64,000 nt of DNA, from NCBI GenBank assembly GCA_008694505.1, contig VZDJ01000010.1, positions 1,707,521 through 1,771,520 on the forward strand, read 5' to 3'. The notes beneath the pieces were generated by a model. That model searched no databases and was not told the origin of the DNA. It saw only the letters and a program-made list of their open reading frames with translations. This document shows positions 24,901 to 35,450 of this stretch, piece after piece; positions within the stretch are counted from its first letter, which is position 1, and the number at the start of each line of letters is the position of its first letter. Source of the DNA: Cyanoderma ruficeps. Lineage: Eukaryota > Chordata > Aves > Passeriformes > Timaliidae. Both the position numbers and the translations under genes were made by a program.

Positions 24901-27900
24901 GGAGACGAGGAGCCCGCCACCCACTCCAGAAACTCCTAATTTGCTTTGTGGGGCTGTCAGCGAGAGGTTGTCCTCTCATTCCTACCGGAGCCCTTGGCCC
25001 CCGGCTCAAGGTGGGAGCGTCAGGAGGAGGAGAGACGGGGCAGGGACGCTGAGGTAGAGACAACCCAGAGCACCGAAACTGCCTTTTTGTTGGGGGCGGG
25101 AGAGACGAGCTGTATATGTGAGCCTGAGGAGGCATGTGTGTTATGCTTATATTGTGGTATTAAATTAATCTGGTGAGAGGGGGCTAGGGGAAGAGACCCC
25201 GCGCTGGCAGTCACTCCTGCCGGGTCCCGGAGCCTAAGTTGACGGCTCTCCGAGCACACATCAAGCGGCACAAGTCTTGAGTGGTTCTGCGCAAAAAGTA
25301 CCACAGTTTGGTGAAGGTGGCAGGTTTGTCTGGGATGGCAGCTTCGGCAGTCTCGCCTTTCCATGGTGTTCTCGGGTTCAACCCCAGGCCAGGCTAGGTC
25401 AGGTGAGGAGGCAGGGAGAGGGCAGGGATGGCCCCACTCCTGCAGCAGCCCGAGCGCTGGGGCAAGAGGGAGAGGTCGGATACCCTCTGCCTCCCAGTTC
25501 TCCTCTTCCACCGGTGTGTTTGTGTCCACTCCGCCTTTTACGGCACGGAGATCAGGGCACCGACTGCGAGTGAATCCGGCTTATTCCTTTCCTCTTTTGG
25601 CTTCTATATTTTCCATGCTTTTTAAAATAGTAGATTGCGTGCGGTGCGTCTACGCGGGGCCAGGGGCTGCCCACGAGCGGGAGTGAAAACCTCTTTCTTT
25701 TTCCCTTTCCTTTCTCCCCCCCGCCCCTTCCCTGCCCTCCCCTTTCCCCCTCCCGTGCTCTCCCTCCTTCCCTCCTTCTCCTTCTTTCTGGGCTGGGCCC
25801 TGCTCAGGTTATACGGCATCAAGTGCGCCAAATGCAGCATCGGCTTCAGCAAGAATGACTTCGTGATGCGCGCCCGCGCCAAGGTGTACCACATCGAGTG
25901 TTTTCGCTGCGTGGCCTGCAGCCGCCAGCTCATCCCCGGCGATGAATTCGCGCTGCGGGAGGACGGCCTCTTCTGCCGGGCGGACCACGACGTGGTGGAG
26001 AGGGCCAGCCTGGGCGGCGGGGACCCTCTCAGCCCCCTGCATCCCGCCCGGCCGCTGCAGATGGCAGGTACCGCCCGGCGCCGCGGAAACCCGCGGGGTT
26101 TGGCAATGCCCGGTCCCGCTCCGGGCGGCGGGGAGAGCCCCACGGTCTCGGCGGGTCCCGAGCCCCCGTGGAGAGCCGGGCCCGAGCGTGCGCGCCCGCG
26201 GAGAGGCGGCGGCGGCGGCGCGCCTCGGTCCCGGGGCTGCTGCGGGTCCAGCCGCCGCCAGAAAGGCCCACGCTGGCGGCACGCGTGAGGTGGAACACCT
26301 GCGGAGGGGCCGCGCCCCCAGCCGCCAGCCCGCCCTCCTCCTGTCCCCACCGCGCACAGGGCGCGGAATTCCTCCATCACCCTGCCCGAGCCCGGGGCGG
26401 CCCCGAGCCCGAGCCGGAGAGAGAGGGACGAGCGGCTGCGGAGAGCAGGTCTGCGCCTTCAGACCCCTCCGCTGCCTTAGGAGCGAGTGGAGAAGCTGTT
26501 CTGAGCGCTGGAGGAAGTGGGGTCTGAAAAAAGATAGACTTCATAACTACAGGCTGGCGCTTAGGCTGTAATTTAAAACTGTCAACAAGCTAATCTTCGG
26601 TAATTGCCTTTTAAAGTGACTCTTGCCTTCTTGAAACGTTTCATGTAATTTGATGAGAATTTCATCTCAAAACTCAGCCTTGTAACTTCAGAGTCGCCCC
26701 ACCTTACAACTTCATTCACACTTTCAGTTCTCGATGGGTACGTCAGAATACTCAGAGACCCTTAGCTTTAGGGACACTTCTCGAGGCTAACTAGGCTGGA
26801 CAATACAAGGTTGGCCAGCCTTTTTGCTGTGCGACTAACTGGAAATCGGAAAGTTGTTTGTTAAATGCAGCTACTCTAAAACGAGTTCATTTCCCTCTTA
26901 CGAGCTGCTTTCAGGTGACATATCTATATATAGGGAGAAATAATCCCGTAACTGATCGGGGCAAAATTCTAGAGAGACTGTGCTCCCTCTATCGTGTTTG
27001 TGCATGTCTCTGAAAGGCTTAGTGCGTCGGCAGGTACAATACTGATAAGATTTGAAGTCTTCGTATTGTCGTCATCGCATTTGCTGATGTATTGTTGCAG
27101 TTAGAAAAGTCGGAACCCGCCTGTGCAAAAGCGAGCACTTCTGACTGTTAGCTAAACAGTTTTAGGGAAAAAAAAAAAAGGTACTGTTTTTATTTTTCCC
27201 TCGACTGGGTCAGATTACACATAATAGCTACAGCTACATAACGCACAGAATAGCAGAACACCAGGAACACTCGAGCTCTTGATGTGATGCCACCCGTAGT
27301 TTTGTGTTGCTGGGCTTGCTCTCCTTCTAAAAGCACTAGATAGATATTTTTAAATTATTCATCCAAAGTATAAGAAATATATTTTAAATTATTCATCCAA
27401 AGTATAAGCACCTAGCACCTCCACTTTTTAAGATAAAACCCATCTCCCGTGCTTTGAGATACGGAGCTCTCACAGTTTTCTGGGGTTTTGTTTTTTGGGT
27501 TTTTTTTTCCATTGGCATGGTGCAGAGGATTTGGCTTGTTTTGCTCTGGTTTGGAAGCGTCAAACCGCCGGGAGCCGCTGAACGTTATCACGGCTTCTGG
27601 CTAAAATGAGCTAGATTCACTATACAAGAAGCAGACCCCAGTTATGATTAATTTAAGAAGTATTCTTTCACTAATTTTCGGGCCAAAAGTCTGTTTTGGT
27701 GATTTGTCAGGAAATAAATACATGAAAACCTTCTACTCCTTTCCTAGCACACATACACCTTAGCTAGCTTGCCCTCCCCTGTCAAGTTACATACAGGTTC
27801 AAGCTTCTGTCATTAGGGGTTTTAGGGGGTGGTTTGTTTTTGGAAATTAATTGTCTGTGGAGTCAGAAATGTCAGTCACTCCACCAGTGCATAAAGCAGA

Positions 27901-30900
27901 GGAGGCTGCAGCAGCTCCGATAGATCTGAGTGCTTGAATGGCCTTTGAAAGAGGGTTCATCACCCGCCCCCCCGCCCCCCCCCCNTAATGAAAAACAGCT
28001 TCACACCTTGAGGACCTGCTATGCTGCCAACCCCAGACCTGACGCCCTCATGAAAGAGCAACTGGTGGAAATGACTGGCCTCAGCCCCAGGGTCATCAGG
28101 GTTTGGTTTCAAAACAAGCGATGCAAGGACAAAAAAAGGAGCATTATGATGAAGCAACTTCAGCAGCAGCAACCCAATGACAAAACTGTAAGTGGCTTCA
28201 GCCTCTGTCTGTGTGCTGCTTAATTCCCAAGGAGAAACGCTTGGTGTATGTCCGGGCCGGACAGCCCCAGGGCTTGGTTTGATACTGTTAATTTTTTGCG
28301 ATCTCCCTGAAAACAATGAAAACGATACTGCTTAGCCATTACCCGTTGTTTCTGCTGTCAATGCAATCGCAACAGACCACATCGAGGAGCCGATTTAGGT
28401 TGCTCAAGCGTACTTAGGATTTGTGGGGCTAAGAATACTCAGTAGCTTACAATAACTTCTCTGCAGCATGAATGAGACCTGCAGAGCTTATGGGATATAA
28501 TAAACCCAGTCTCATCTAATGCTTCTACTGCAAATGCAAAGGACTCCTTAAGGAGAAAAGGACGCCTTTGCCCTCTTACATGTTTTTAAACACGAGTATA
28601 TCCAGAAGTAAAAGTAGTTTTGTTTTTTTTTTTTTAAGTAAAAATAAGAGGTGTTTTTCTTAGCACTTTATGTACTACGAAATGTGTGTGTGTGTCAGTG
28701 CACTTAATGCAGGAAAGGACAAATGCAATGCAGATTTTTCAGAATTACCATACTGTTTACAGGTTAATATATATATATATAGTTATATCTATGTAGAGGT
28801 CTTTTCTGCAGATATATGCATGGGTGGTGTAAACAGGCAGAATGCATTGGGTTCAGCAGAACAAATTGTCTGTCTTCATTTTAAACCAAATTTGTTTCTT
28901 TTTTATTGTTGTTGTAAGTCCACTTGAAGAAGAGTCTGTTACTCTCCCTGTGTATATTGACTGACCCGAGAATGACTATTAATTCATAAGGCTGCCTAGT
29001 TAAGTGGAATTTAAGGAGTTTCGTTTCACCCTGTTGGAATGCAATAAAACACGGTGTTATTAACTCGCCTAACAATCTATTCGTCGAGGCTTGGAGTTAT
29101 GTTGTACACTGTGGCTGCACCACAGGGCATACTGAGAGGGCTGGGGGGGTTTTTTGTTTGTTTGTTTTTGTTGTTGTTGTTTGTTTTAATTTTAATTTTT
29201 TTTTTTTTTTGGAAAGAGCATAGTAATGACGTACCCCGAGTTTGCCATACGCTGGATATACGATCCAGTTAAGGTCACGCAAAACAAAACCAGACTGGAT
29301 GCGAACTATAGCAGGGAGCAGGATTACCCGTTTCTCGTTCTGAGGCGTCCACTGGCAGCTGAGATAGAGCCGCTCGTGTTCAAGAGAGCTTGGGGCGGAG
29401 GGGGTATGCCTTGAGACGGATAGGAGGATTAAAGAGAAAGAAAGTAAACTTCCACCGTGATAAACGCAGCGAGTAGAAACAGGCTGACCTAGAGTAGAAT
29501 AGAGTAAGACATTCACAGCAGATTAACAAAGCAAATACAAGCGACCGTATAGATAAGATAGAAAGCAGTTTATTGACTCAGCGTTTATATACAATAAAGT
29601 TAACCAAGCTCATTAACATCTTTTGCTGGGCTGTTTACAGAATATCCAAGGGATGACAGGAACTCCAATGGTGGCTGCTAGTCCGGAGAGACACGACGGC
29701 GGTTTGCAGGCAAACCCCGTGGAGGTGCAGAGTTACCAGCCGCCCTGGAAAGTACTGAGTGACTTCGCATTGCAGAGTGACATAGACCAACCTGCTTTTC
29801 AGCAACTAGTAAGTGTCGGTTCCCAGCCCGAGCCAGCCGGTACCCGGGTCAGAGCAATGGGAGATTCACTCCAGGTGCCAGATGCTCTCAGAGAAACAAG
29901 CAATCCAGATTAGCTGAGTTTTCCAGAAATTGCGAGGCGGGCATGACTGCATTTGTAAAAGCAGAGAACTGAATTGATTTCACAGAGCTTTGTGCAAAAT
30001 CGACCTTAGTGTATAGCAGAGATATTTCTGAGTTGAGTGTGAGTTTGGATAAGGCCCAACTCAGGTCTGATAATAGCTCGTACACTCCTGAAAACTGAAA
30101 GCACTTCACCAAAACATTCTTTATATGTCACTTAATTGTACTTGCATTTGTGAAAACAGTTTCTACAATTCACCCCTCCCCACTTCAGGCTGATTTTGCC
30201 TTTATGTTGTAGGATGATTTTTAAATACGTGATTATGGTGTCAGCCGGGACCCTTGTTTTGTCAGACAAATATGATCTCTTATATAAAATTTCAAAGTTC
30301 ATGTCTTATGCATGTACTTCTAGATATAATTTTATGTATCTATATATATACACGTGAATCTATACATATATGTTTATCTTGCAGTAAGTGTTGTTCTTTG
30401 AAAAGGAAATTGCTAGTACATATTTAGGTGAAAAATTCAAGCAATATAATAAACTACCTTAAGCCAAAACAAAACAGACCTTTTAGCATAAATTCTGTCC
30501 TTAACTCACTTCCTTATGCCTACGTCACTTGGCAGCCCGTATGGGACCATATCACCAACAATACTTAGGCACAGCAAGGTGAATTAAGGAGAGAAGCCCT
30601 GTCTTAAGTCAGTTTCCTGGCCTAAGTGTGTTAAAACCAGATCTTTAAAATAATAAGGTACTCTTGTGTATAGTATTTCAGGGATTCAGAGTAACAGTTA
30701 CAAAAAAATTAACATGTAAACCTTTTTTTGATCTGTTGGGTGCTTTTTTTTTTCTTTTTCTTTTTCTCTTTTTTCTTTTTTTACACCAAGTGACGGAAGA
30801 CAAAGGTTTGTAGTTGAACCTAGCATTGTGTTCAGACCTTTTCAGTTTAGTATCATGCTCTCCTGCAGAATCCCTTTTCTTTTGCCCAACAGCAATTTGC

Positions 30901-32170
30901 AGTGTGTTCCCCTCCCTGGCACACTATGCTTGCTCTGGAAGCTGTATCACAGCAGCAGGGCTATTTGCATCCTCTTACATTTAAAGCAACCACTGCTTTT
31001 CCTGCTTTAATGAAGCTGTCCATCAGACAGGAGAAAAAAATTATCTCATTTGGTTGTTTTACTTACTGTGCCTTAACAAAATAAGAGACTTTAAAAATCT
31101 TTGATGCAGTGAATAGTTCAAGAAAAAAAGGAAATAAAAAGGCCAGATGAAAGATGGATAGTCCGAATACACATAAAGGTAAATAGACCCTTAGCTGGAC
31201 AAACTATTGTTGATATATATTCAGCATAATATGTTATGCTGAAAAGAGTTAAATTAAAGAATAGTGGAAGGAACAGAATGTTCACTGGCCATTCAAAGCA
31301 CGGCTCTAATCTGGAGAGGACCTTAATCACAGAATTGGCCAGCTAAATAGGTGCCAAAGAAATGCTTCTGGATTAACAAAGCTCCACCCTTCAAGTCATG
31401 CCTTTTCCCAGCACTACTCCTAAACTAACGGGAGCAGTGGGGCACATTAGGATGGAATAGTGTGACCTTTTTTATCAAACAGACTCTCATTAAGAAAAGA
31501 TAGCACCAGCCTCGAATCACGAATGAAAGAGGATGGCTGGTTTCAAATGCCTTCTGGTCCTGGATGCTCCTTCCAGGTTTATTTTGGTATGTGCACAAAA
31601 GGGGAAAAAAAGTAATCTTTCAGTTTCATGTCAAGGAAAACACATCCGCTCCTAAATAATTGACTAGAACATCCTATTGGGATTGCCACTCTTACAAGAC
31701 AGGGAAGAAGGCCTCATTAATAAGTTTGTTTGTTTATTTGCTTGACTTTTTCAGTCTTCTTTTTCCATTTTTTAATCTACTTTTTCTTGGTGATTTGGCC
31801 GAAGGCCTGAAGAAGGTTCCTGTGAAGTCAATGGGGAAGCTAAACAGAGCAACCAGCAGTGACACAGCCTCCTGTGGAGATGTATCAGGCCTATTGGCTG
31901 CATGCCTTGTATATTTTTTTTTGTGTTCTTCTTTGCCTGCTACTTTTCTTTGAGTTTTACAGTTGTAGCAACAGTTCTTTTTCTTATTTTTCTTCTTTTT
32001 CTTTTCCTCTCTTTTTTTTTTTTTCTTTTTTCCTTTTTTTTTCTTTTTGGCAGGTTAATTTTTCAGAAGGAGGACCTGGTTCCAATTCTACTGGAAGTGA
32101 AGTAGCATCAATGTCCTCTCAGCTGCCAGATACACCCAACAGCATGGTAGCCAGTCCTATTGAGGCATGA
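21901..32170 (+). CDS. ISL1: ISL1, LIM-homeodomain transcription factor (six coding exons, whole-gene entry)
   Basis: Nuclear LIM-homeodomain transcription factor. By family knowledge it specifies motor neurons, pancreatic islet cells and second-heart-field progenitors, binding TAAT-type DNA and partnering LDB1 and LHX3. Joining 21901-21928, 22820-23009, 25808-26067, about 27986-28187, 29641-29808 and 32054-32170 gives a frame that, allowing for the exon 4 gap, totals 1050 nt, or 349 residues plus stop, the usual family length. LIM1 ligands are C17, C20, H39, C42, C45, C48, C67 and D70. LIM2 ligands are C79, C82, H101, C104, C107, C110, C129 and D132. The homeodomain is residues 181-240, with the W-F-Q-N core at 228-231. 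The LHX3-binding region is about 262-291. The start ATG has G at -3 and G at +4, and no ATG occurs between 21430 and it. Oddities are a GC donor in intron 1 and an assembly gap that removes residues 160-188. Identity is very secure. Confidence 0.98.
21929..22819 (+). other. ISL1 intron 1 (GC-AG type)
   Basis: 891 nt, beginning GCAAGG and ending TTTCAG. GC-AG introns are a minor U2-type class, and their donors usually match the rest of the consensus well, as here at positions +3 to +5 (AAG). The interior holds an A/C-rich stretch at 22621-22720 ending in a short CA array. No other genes are seen. Confidence 0.85.
22820..23009 (+). CDS. ISL1: ISL1 exon 2, LIM domain 1
   Basis: 190 nt encoding residues 10-73, from the end of the lysine tract through LIM1. 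All eight zinc ligands are visible: CxxC at 17 and 20, H39, C42, CxxC at 45 and 48, C67 and D70. The acceptor is TTTCATTTCAG and the donor is ATCAG|GTACGC. The codons are AT-leaning (for example TTG, GTT, AGA), in contrast to the GC-rich exon 3 that follows. Phase 2 at the 3' end joins exon 3 to restore I-R-L-Y. Confidence 0.98.
23010..25807 (+). other. ISL1 intron 2
   Basis: About 2.8 kb with a GT donor and AG acceptor. The first half is AT-rich. The last 900 nt rise in GC towards the CpG island over exon 3, and the final 110 nt are a pyrimidine tract. A single N at 24175 follows a T-run. A cluster of factor-binding-type motifs lies at about 23690-23760. No coding sequence apart from shadows is seen. 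Confidence 0.85.
23690..23760. promoter_or_regulatory. Candidate intronic regulatory cluster in ISL1 intron 2
   Basis: Within 70 nt are a tandem GATA pair (TTATCTTATCTG, 23692-23703, minus-strand GATAAGATAA), a GATGAATTA homeobox-like site, a CATCTG E-box (23741-23746), a 10-bp palindrome GTTCGCGAAC (23746-23755) and a SOX-like ACAATTG. The dense packing in otherwise plain AT-rich intron suggests an enhancer. This is motif reading only. Confidence 0.3.
25630..26480. promoter_or_regulatory. Intragenic CpG island covering ISL1 exon 3
   Basis: GC- and CpG-dense across the end of intron 2, exon 3 and the start of intron 3. Antisense and alternate-frame open reading frames up to 252 codons here are composition shadows. 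Confidence 0.7.
25808..26067 (+). CDS. ISL1: ISL1 exon 3, LIM domain 2
   Basis: 260 nt encoding residues 73-160 (first base of codon 160). LIM2 ligands are C79, C82, H101, C104, C107, C110, C129 and D132. The inter-domain linker follows, running to PLQMA. The acceptor CTGCTCAG follows a long pyrimidine tract at 25696-25800, and the donor is GGCAG|GTACCG. The exon lies inside a CpG island and uses GC-ending codons almost throughout. Long antisense open frames here are GC-skew shadows of this exon. Confidence 0.98.
26068..27985 (+). other. ISL1 intron 3 (3' end lost in a gap)
   Basis: Starts with donor GTACCG inside the exon 3 CpG island (GC-rich to about 26480), then becomes AT-rich. It contains a tandem duplication of about 28 nt with period 34 at 27347-27410 and a MEF2-type site at 26924-26933. 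The true acceptor is not present, because the sequence runs into a C-rich tract and a single N at 27985. The stated length is therefore a minimum. Confidence 0.8.
27986..28187 (+). CDS. ISL1: ISL1 exon 4 (5' part missing), homeodomain
   Basis: The visible part encodes residues 189-255, from NEKQLH through recognition helix 3 (V-W-F-Q-N at 227-231) and a glutamine run to NDKT. It ends at a clean donor, AAAACT|GTAAGT. By phase and family length the exon should be 287 nt, so about 86 nt are absent. These are residues 160-188, including the linker and homeodomain positions 1-8 (the N-terminal arm). Just upstream is a C-rich run and a single N at 27985, with no acceptor AG, which is typical of a collapsed GC-rich assembly gap. 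Confidence 0.96.
28188..29640 (+). other. ISL1 intron 4
   Basis: 1453 nt with a strong GTAAGT donor and TTTACAG acceptor. It contains a T/G-rich stretch at 29146-29215 with a (TTG)n portion and a 15-nt T-run. There are no recognised genes or repeats with clear ends. Confidence 0.9.
29641..29808 (+). CDS. ISL1: ISL1 exon 5, LHX3-binding region
   Basis: 168 nt, exactly 56 codons (residues 256-311), phase 0 at both ends. It contains the region known to bind the LIM domains of LHX3 (about residues 262-291, through QSYQPPWK). The acceptor is CTGTTTACAG and the donor is CAACTA|GTAAGT. An internal TTTGCAG at 29703-29709 sits exactly 69 nt in and matches the alternative acceptor of the described Isl1-beta isoform, which lacks 23 residues (256-278). 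Confidence 0.98.
29809..32053 (+). other. ISL1 intron 5
   Basis: 2245 nt, donor GTAAGT, acceptor TTGGCAG. AT-rich, with T-rich and CT-rich tracts at 30722-30782 and 31960-32050; the latter is the polypyrimidine tract of exon 6. Retention of this intron would add 34 residues after exon 5 before a stop at 29911-29913. No evidence of use. Confidence 0.9.
32054..32170 (+). CDS. ISL1: ISL1 exon 6, C-terminal tail and stop
   Basis: 117 nt encoding residues 312-349 and a TGA stop. The segment is rich in Ser, Gly and Pro and ends in SPIEA. The acceptor TTTTTGGCAG is preceded by roughly 90 nt of nearly uninterrupted pyrimidine. The last codon and stop (GCA TGA) match the family C-terminus. Confidence 0.98.
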
Positions 32171-32420
32171 GGAACATTCATTCAAATATCTGTTGTTGTT
32201 GTTTCTGCCCTTACCCTCACCCCTGTTGAAGAGAGTGGGGAAAGTGAACATGTTGGGACTTCGAAATTTAGGGGGGAAAAGAATATTTAACAACCCTGTA
32301 ACGAACCTAGCAAGGAACTGCTCCATGAGATGAACGGAGTCATATTTGAAAAGACAAGGTAATATGGTAGCAACACTGTGAAGACAATCATGGGATCTTA
32401 CTAGAAAAAAAAAAAACTTA

Positions 32421-32495
32421 NNNNNNNNNNNNNNNNNNNNNNNNNNNNNNNNNNNNNNNNNNNNNNNNNNNNNNNNNNNNNNNNNNNNNNNNNNN
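32421..32495. other. Assembly gap (75 N) in the ISL1 3'UTR
   Basis: Run of N with A-runs on both sides, so the 3'UTR length is uncertain here. Confidence 0.99.
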
Positions 32496-33044
32496 CAAAA
32501 AAAAAAAAAAAAAGAAAAAAAAAGAAAAGAAAAGAAAATCTTTTCATTTGACTGCACATCTTAGGGAGAAACCAACCAAGGTAGAGGGACTTTCTATCCG
32601 GTCCCTCCCATTCCGAATGGTGCTGTTTCTATATTGGGGATAGCCTTGCCAAAAGAAGCTCCAGTAGGTTTTCCATCGTCAGGAAAGAGACGATTCAGCC
32701 CTGCATTGCTGAAAGATTCCTTGCAGGAAGGTGGAGCTGCATTGGTTTGCAATGTTGTTTTTAGTTGACTCTTAACAAGGGGTTCTTTCCTGGGTCTCTT
32801 CTAGCATGCCTGTAGCGGGGTTTTGATTTTGTTTGCTTGAGATCCACCCCCTATTAAGCGTGATGCGATTAAAAATAGGTTTTTGATTCCTCTTTAAAGG
32901 CGAATTTATAAAAACATTGCAACAAGGTATACCTCTTTTGCCACAAAGCGTCTCGGGATTGTGTTTGAAATGTGTCCGCCCAAGAACCTTCCCCTCCCCC
33001 AGAGATGTGTATAGTCATTGGTTATAACGACTGTTTTTCTCTCT

Positions 33045-33115
33045 TCCTTTCTCTTTCTCTTTCTCTTTATCTTTCTCTTTCTCTTTCTCTTTCTCTTTCT
33101 CTTTCTCTCTCACTC
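33045..33115 (+). repeat. (CTTTCT)n pyrimidine microsatellite in the ISL1 3'UTR
   Basis: About 11 copies of a TTTCTC hexamer with one A interruption, on the coding strand. Such pure pyrimidine tracts resemble PTB-binding RNA and can form H-DNA. Array length is likely to vary between individuals. Confidence 0.9.
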
Positions 33116-33393
33116 TCTAGGAAAAAAAATAGGAAAAAAGTAAAAAAATAGGAAAAGTTAAAAGAAAAAAAAAATCACTCCTTTTGTTTGCTCTTGCATT
33201 GCAAAATTATAAAGTAATTTATTATTTATTATCGGAAGACTTGCCACTTTTCATGTCAGTTGACTATTATTTTTTGTTTGCTGAAGTAAAAAAGAAAAAA
33301 GAAAAAAAAAAGAAAAGGTTGTACCGTGGTCTTTGAATTATATGTCTAATTCTATGTGTTTTTGTCTTTTTTCTTTCCTTAAATATGATGTGA

Positions 33394-33399
33394 AATAAA
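33394..33399 (+). terminator. Candidate polyadenylation signal of ISL1
   Basis: AATAAA in the context GTGAAATAAAAGCG, about 1.2 kb after the stop codon. Additional hexamers at 33552-33557 and 33586-33591 are alternative sites. Which one is used cannot be told from sequence alone. Confidence 0.6.
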
Positions 33400-33420
33400 A
33401 GCGCCATATGTAGAATTATT

Positions 33421-34630
33421 ATATCTTCAGGACTATTTCACTAGATAAGCGTTTGGAATAGAAAAAATAATAATAATGATAATATTAATATTAAATAATG
33501 AACAAAGTTCCCTCTTCTAAATATTTACAGGTTAGCAGCTAAAATACCTGAAATAAAATATTGCATGCAAAGCCGGTCGTTAGTGAATAAAAGGAGTGTG
33601 ATATTTTATTGCAAGTATTAACGACCAGCTTGTAAATTTCCGTTTCAACAACTGTATCAGGGCTAGTTGGATGCCTTAGCTTTCAATCGATAACGTTAGA
33701 AAGTCTCTTGTTCCCCCACCCCATCCCTCGCCCTTAAAAGTGATATTACTCTAGGCATGATCAGACATAACGTTATGACATCTAAAGAACTGAAGAGCTC
33801 AGGCTTTTTGCTGAGTTCTGCTATTTTTAAGAAATAATAAAAAGAAAGTGCTGTATACCAAAGCCTCGTTGTTGAGATTGTTGAAGTGACCTGTACTTTA
33901 AGTATAAGCTCCTGATAAAAGGGACGCTTTTTGCTTAACAAGTCAAGTATGACCATTATTTATCAATGTCTGCTGTCAAAACAATTGAATAATGCTGCAG
34001 GAGGAATAGTTGTGGGGATATTTCTGTCGGGGATATTGCTGTGAAATTGCACGAATATGTTCCTTATTTTCTGTCGACTTCCCTCTCTTCACTCCCTCTT
34101 TTCTTCCTTTTTTAATTTGCGGGGGAGAGGGTGGTGAAAGCTAGAAACGTGGGCGATTTCTTGGGGAAAAGTAGAAAGAAGTAAATAAAAAAAAAATAAA
34201 AAAAAGGGAAAGGGTTGTTTTTGCTCCAATCCAAGTGCTCCCTAGTGCTCCCGGGCAGCACAAGACAAAGGTTCGCTTTAAAACACCCTTAAGGACTGGA
34301 ACATACAGAGATTTTAAGCCTGACAAAGACAAGTTGGTTTGCATGTCAGTTATTCCAAACCCCAATGTTTTCTTAACATAACCTTCTTTTCCCTCCCTCC
34401 TCACCATCTCAGCCCACCCTGAGCAAGCTCAGCTATAGACAAACCATTTCGACAGTACAGAGAACATGAAAAAAATGTTAAAATCTAATACAAGGATTTC
34501 AATCATCCTGATTAGAAACTGGATTCATTTTGTATGCTCAAGTGTAATACATTTTTGAGTACTTGATAAATATTTAAATAAATATGAAATCTACCTTAAA
34601 CTGTGTGATCAGTAACACTTGTGTTTTCAT
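33421..34630. other. AT-rich region just downstream of ISL1
   Basis: Contains additional AATAAA hexamers (33552, 33586 and near 34576) that may serve longer ISL1 transcripts. No gene recognised. Confidence 0.6.
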
Positions 34631-34639
34631 GCAGGATCA

Positions 34640-35450
34640 GAGGATTGGTACGGCGCTTCGGGGGGCGGGAGGGAGAAGGGGTATCATTTCTGCCCGGTGG
34701 TCTGACCTGTGAGTTGTTGGAATCGCTCTTACTTGGGTGAGTTTGGAGAGGAGTCTCCGACTCGGGAGGGTCTGTGGCTGGCGCTGGCAACTTGTACGGG
34801 CAGGGCACCCTGGGGACCTTTGCGTTCCCCTCTCGCCCCGGGAGGCTGAGGTGTAGGCGGTAGGAGCGGCGGGGAAGGGGGGCACAAGGACGGGGGCTGA
34901 CCCCAGGGGACAGCAACCTGCTCGCCGGCTCGCCGGGGGCCGGTGAGACCCGTCCCCCTGTCCCCCACCCCCGGGAAGGACCTTCGGGCCTCCGAGGGCC
35001 ACGCAGGAGGAAGGGCGATTTTGGACTGCCGGTCCTTGCGAGGGAAAGGCCCCTCAGCCCTGCGAGGCGCCCCGCGGTCCCGGCTCGCCCTCCGGGGCAG
35101 CCGTGAGGATGAGGCGCCCGCCGGGAGGCAGGGGCTGAGTTTGGCCTGCCAGCACGGCGTCTCGCACCTGGAAACACACAGGGCAGCAGCAGCAACAGCG
35201 TGTCTTTGGAGCCGCCCCGCTGCTGCGGTGCTGCAGCTGCGGGCTGGGAGACCACTCGAGATGTGCCTGCACACACACACCGACCGCCAGGCTCCTCCTG
35301 CACCCCCGCAGAGGGACTGAGACCCCCAACCCTGCCCGGGGGTAGGAAGAGTCGAGGCGCTTTGGCGGCGGCCACTCCGGGGTCTCCGAGTCCCCACGGC
35401 CACTGCGGCCCCCACACCCGCGATCATCCCGGAACCCCCGCCGTCTAAAC
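34640..35450. promoter_or_regulatory. CpG island about 1.2 kb downstream of the ISL1 3' end
   Basis: GC-rich with many CpGs, bounded by AT-rich DNA. The large minus-strand open frames (34596-35417 and 34729-35427) are Pro/Arg/Ala/Gly-rich with no recognisable domain and no good gene context. A non-coding RNA promoter or part of a broad low-methylation domain is more likely. Confidence 0.65.

Larger units (their letters stand above)
32171..33420 (+). other. ISL1: ISL1 3'UTR (approximate 3' end)
   Basis: Non-coding sequence after the stop. A canonical AATAAA at 33394-33399 predicts cleavage roughly 10-30 nt later, giving a 3'UTR of about 1.25 kb. It contains a 75-base N gap (32421-32495) flanked by A-runs, a hexanucleotide pyrimidine array (33045-33115) and several A-rich tracts. 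Further AATAAA hexamers at 33552-33557 and 33586-33591 could give longer ends. The boundary is inferred, not observed. Confidence 0.75.

Noticed and set aside
25622..26380. 252-codon minus-strand frame antisense to ISL1 exon 3
   Set aside because: Shadow of a GC-rich coding exon.
27930..28223. Open frame through exon 4 read as a separate short homeobox gene
   Set aside because: It is ISL1 exon 4 running back through a C-rich run and an N and forward into the intron 4 donor.
34596..35417. 273-codon minus-strand open frame downstream of ISL1
   Set aside because: Low-complexity composition, lies in a CpG island, several frames open together, no recognisable domain or splice context.
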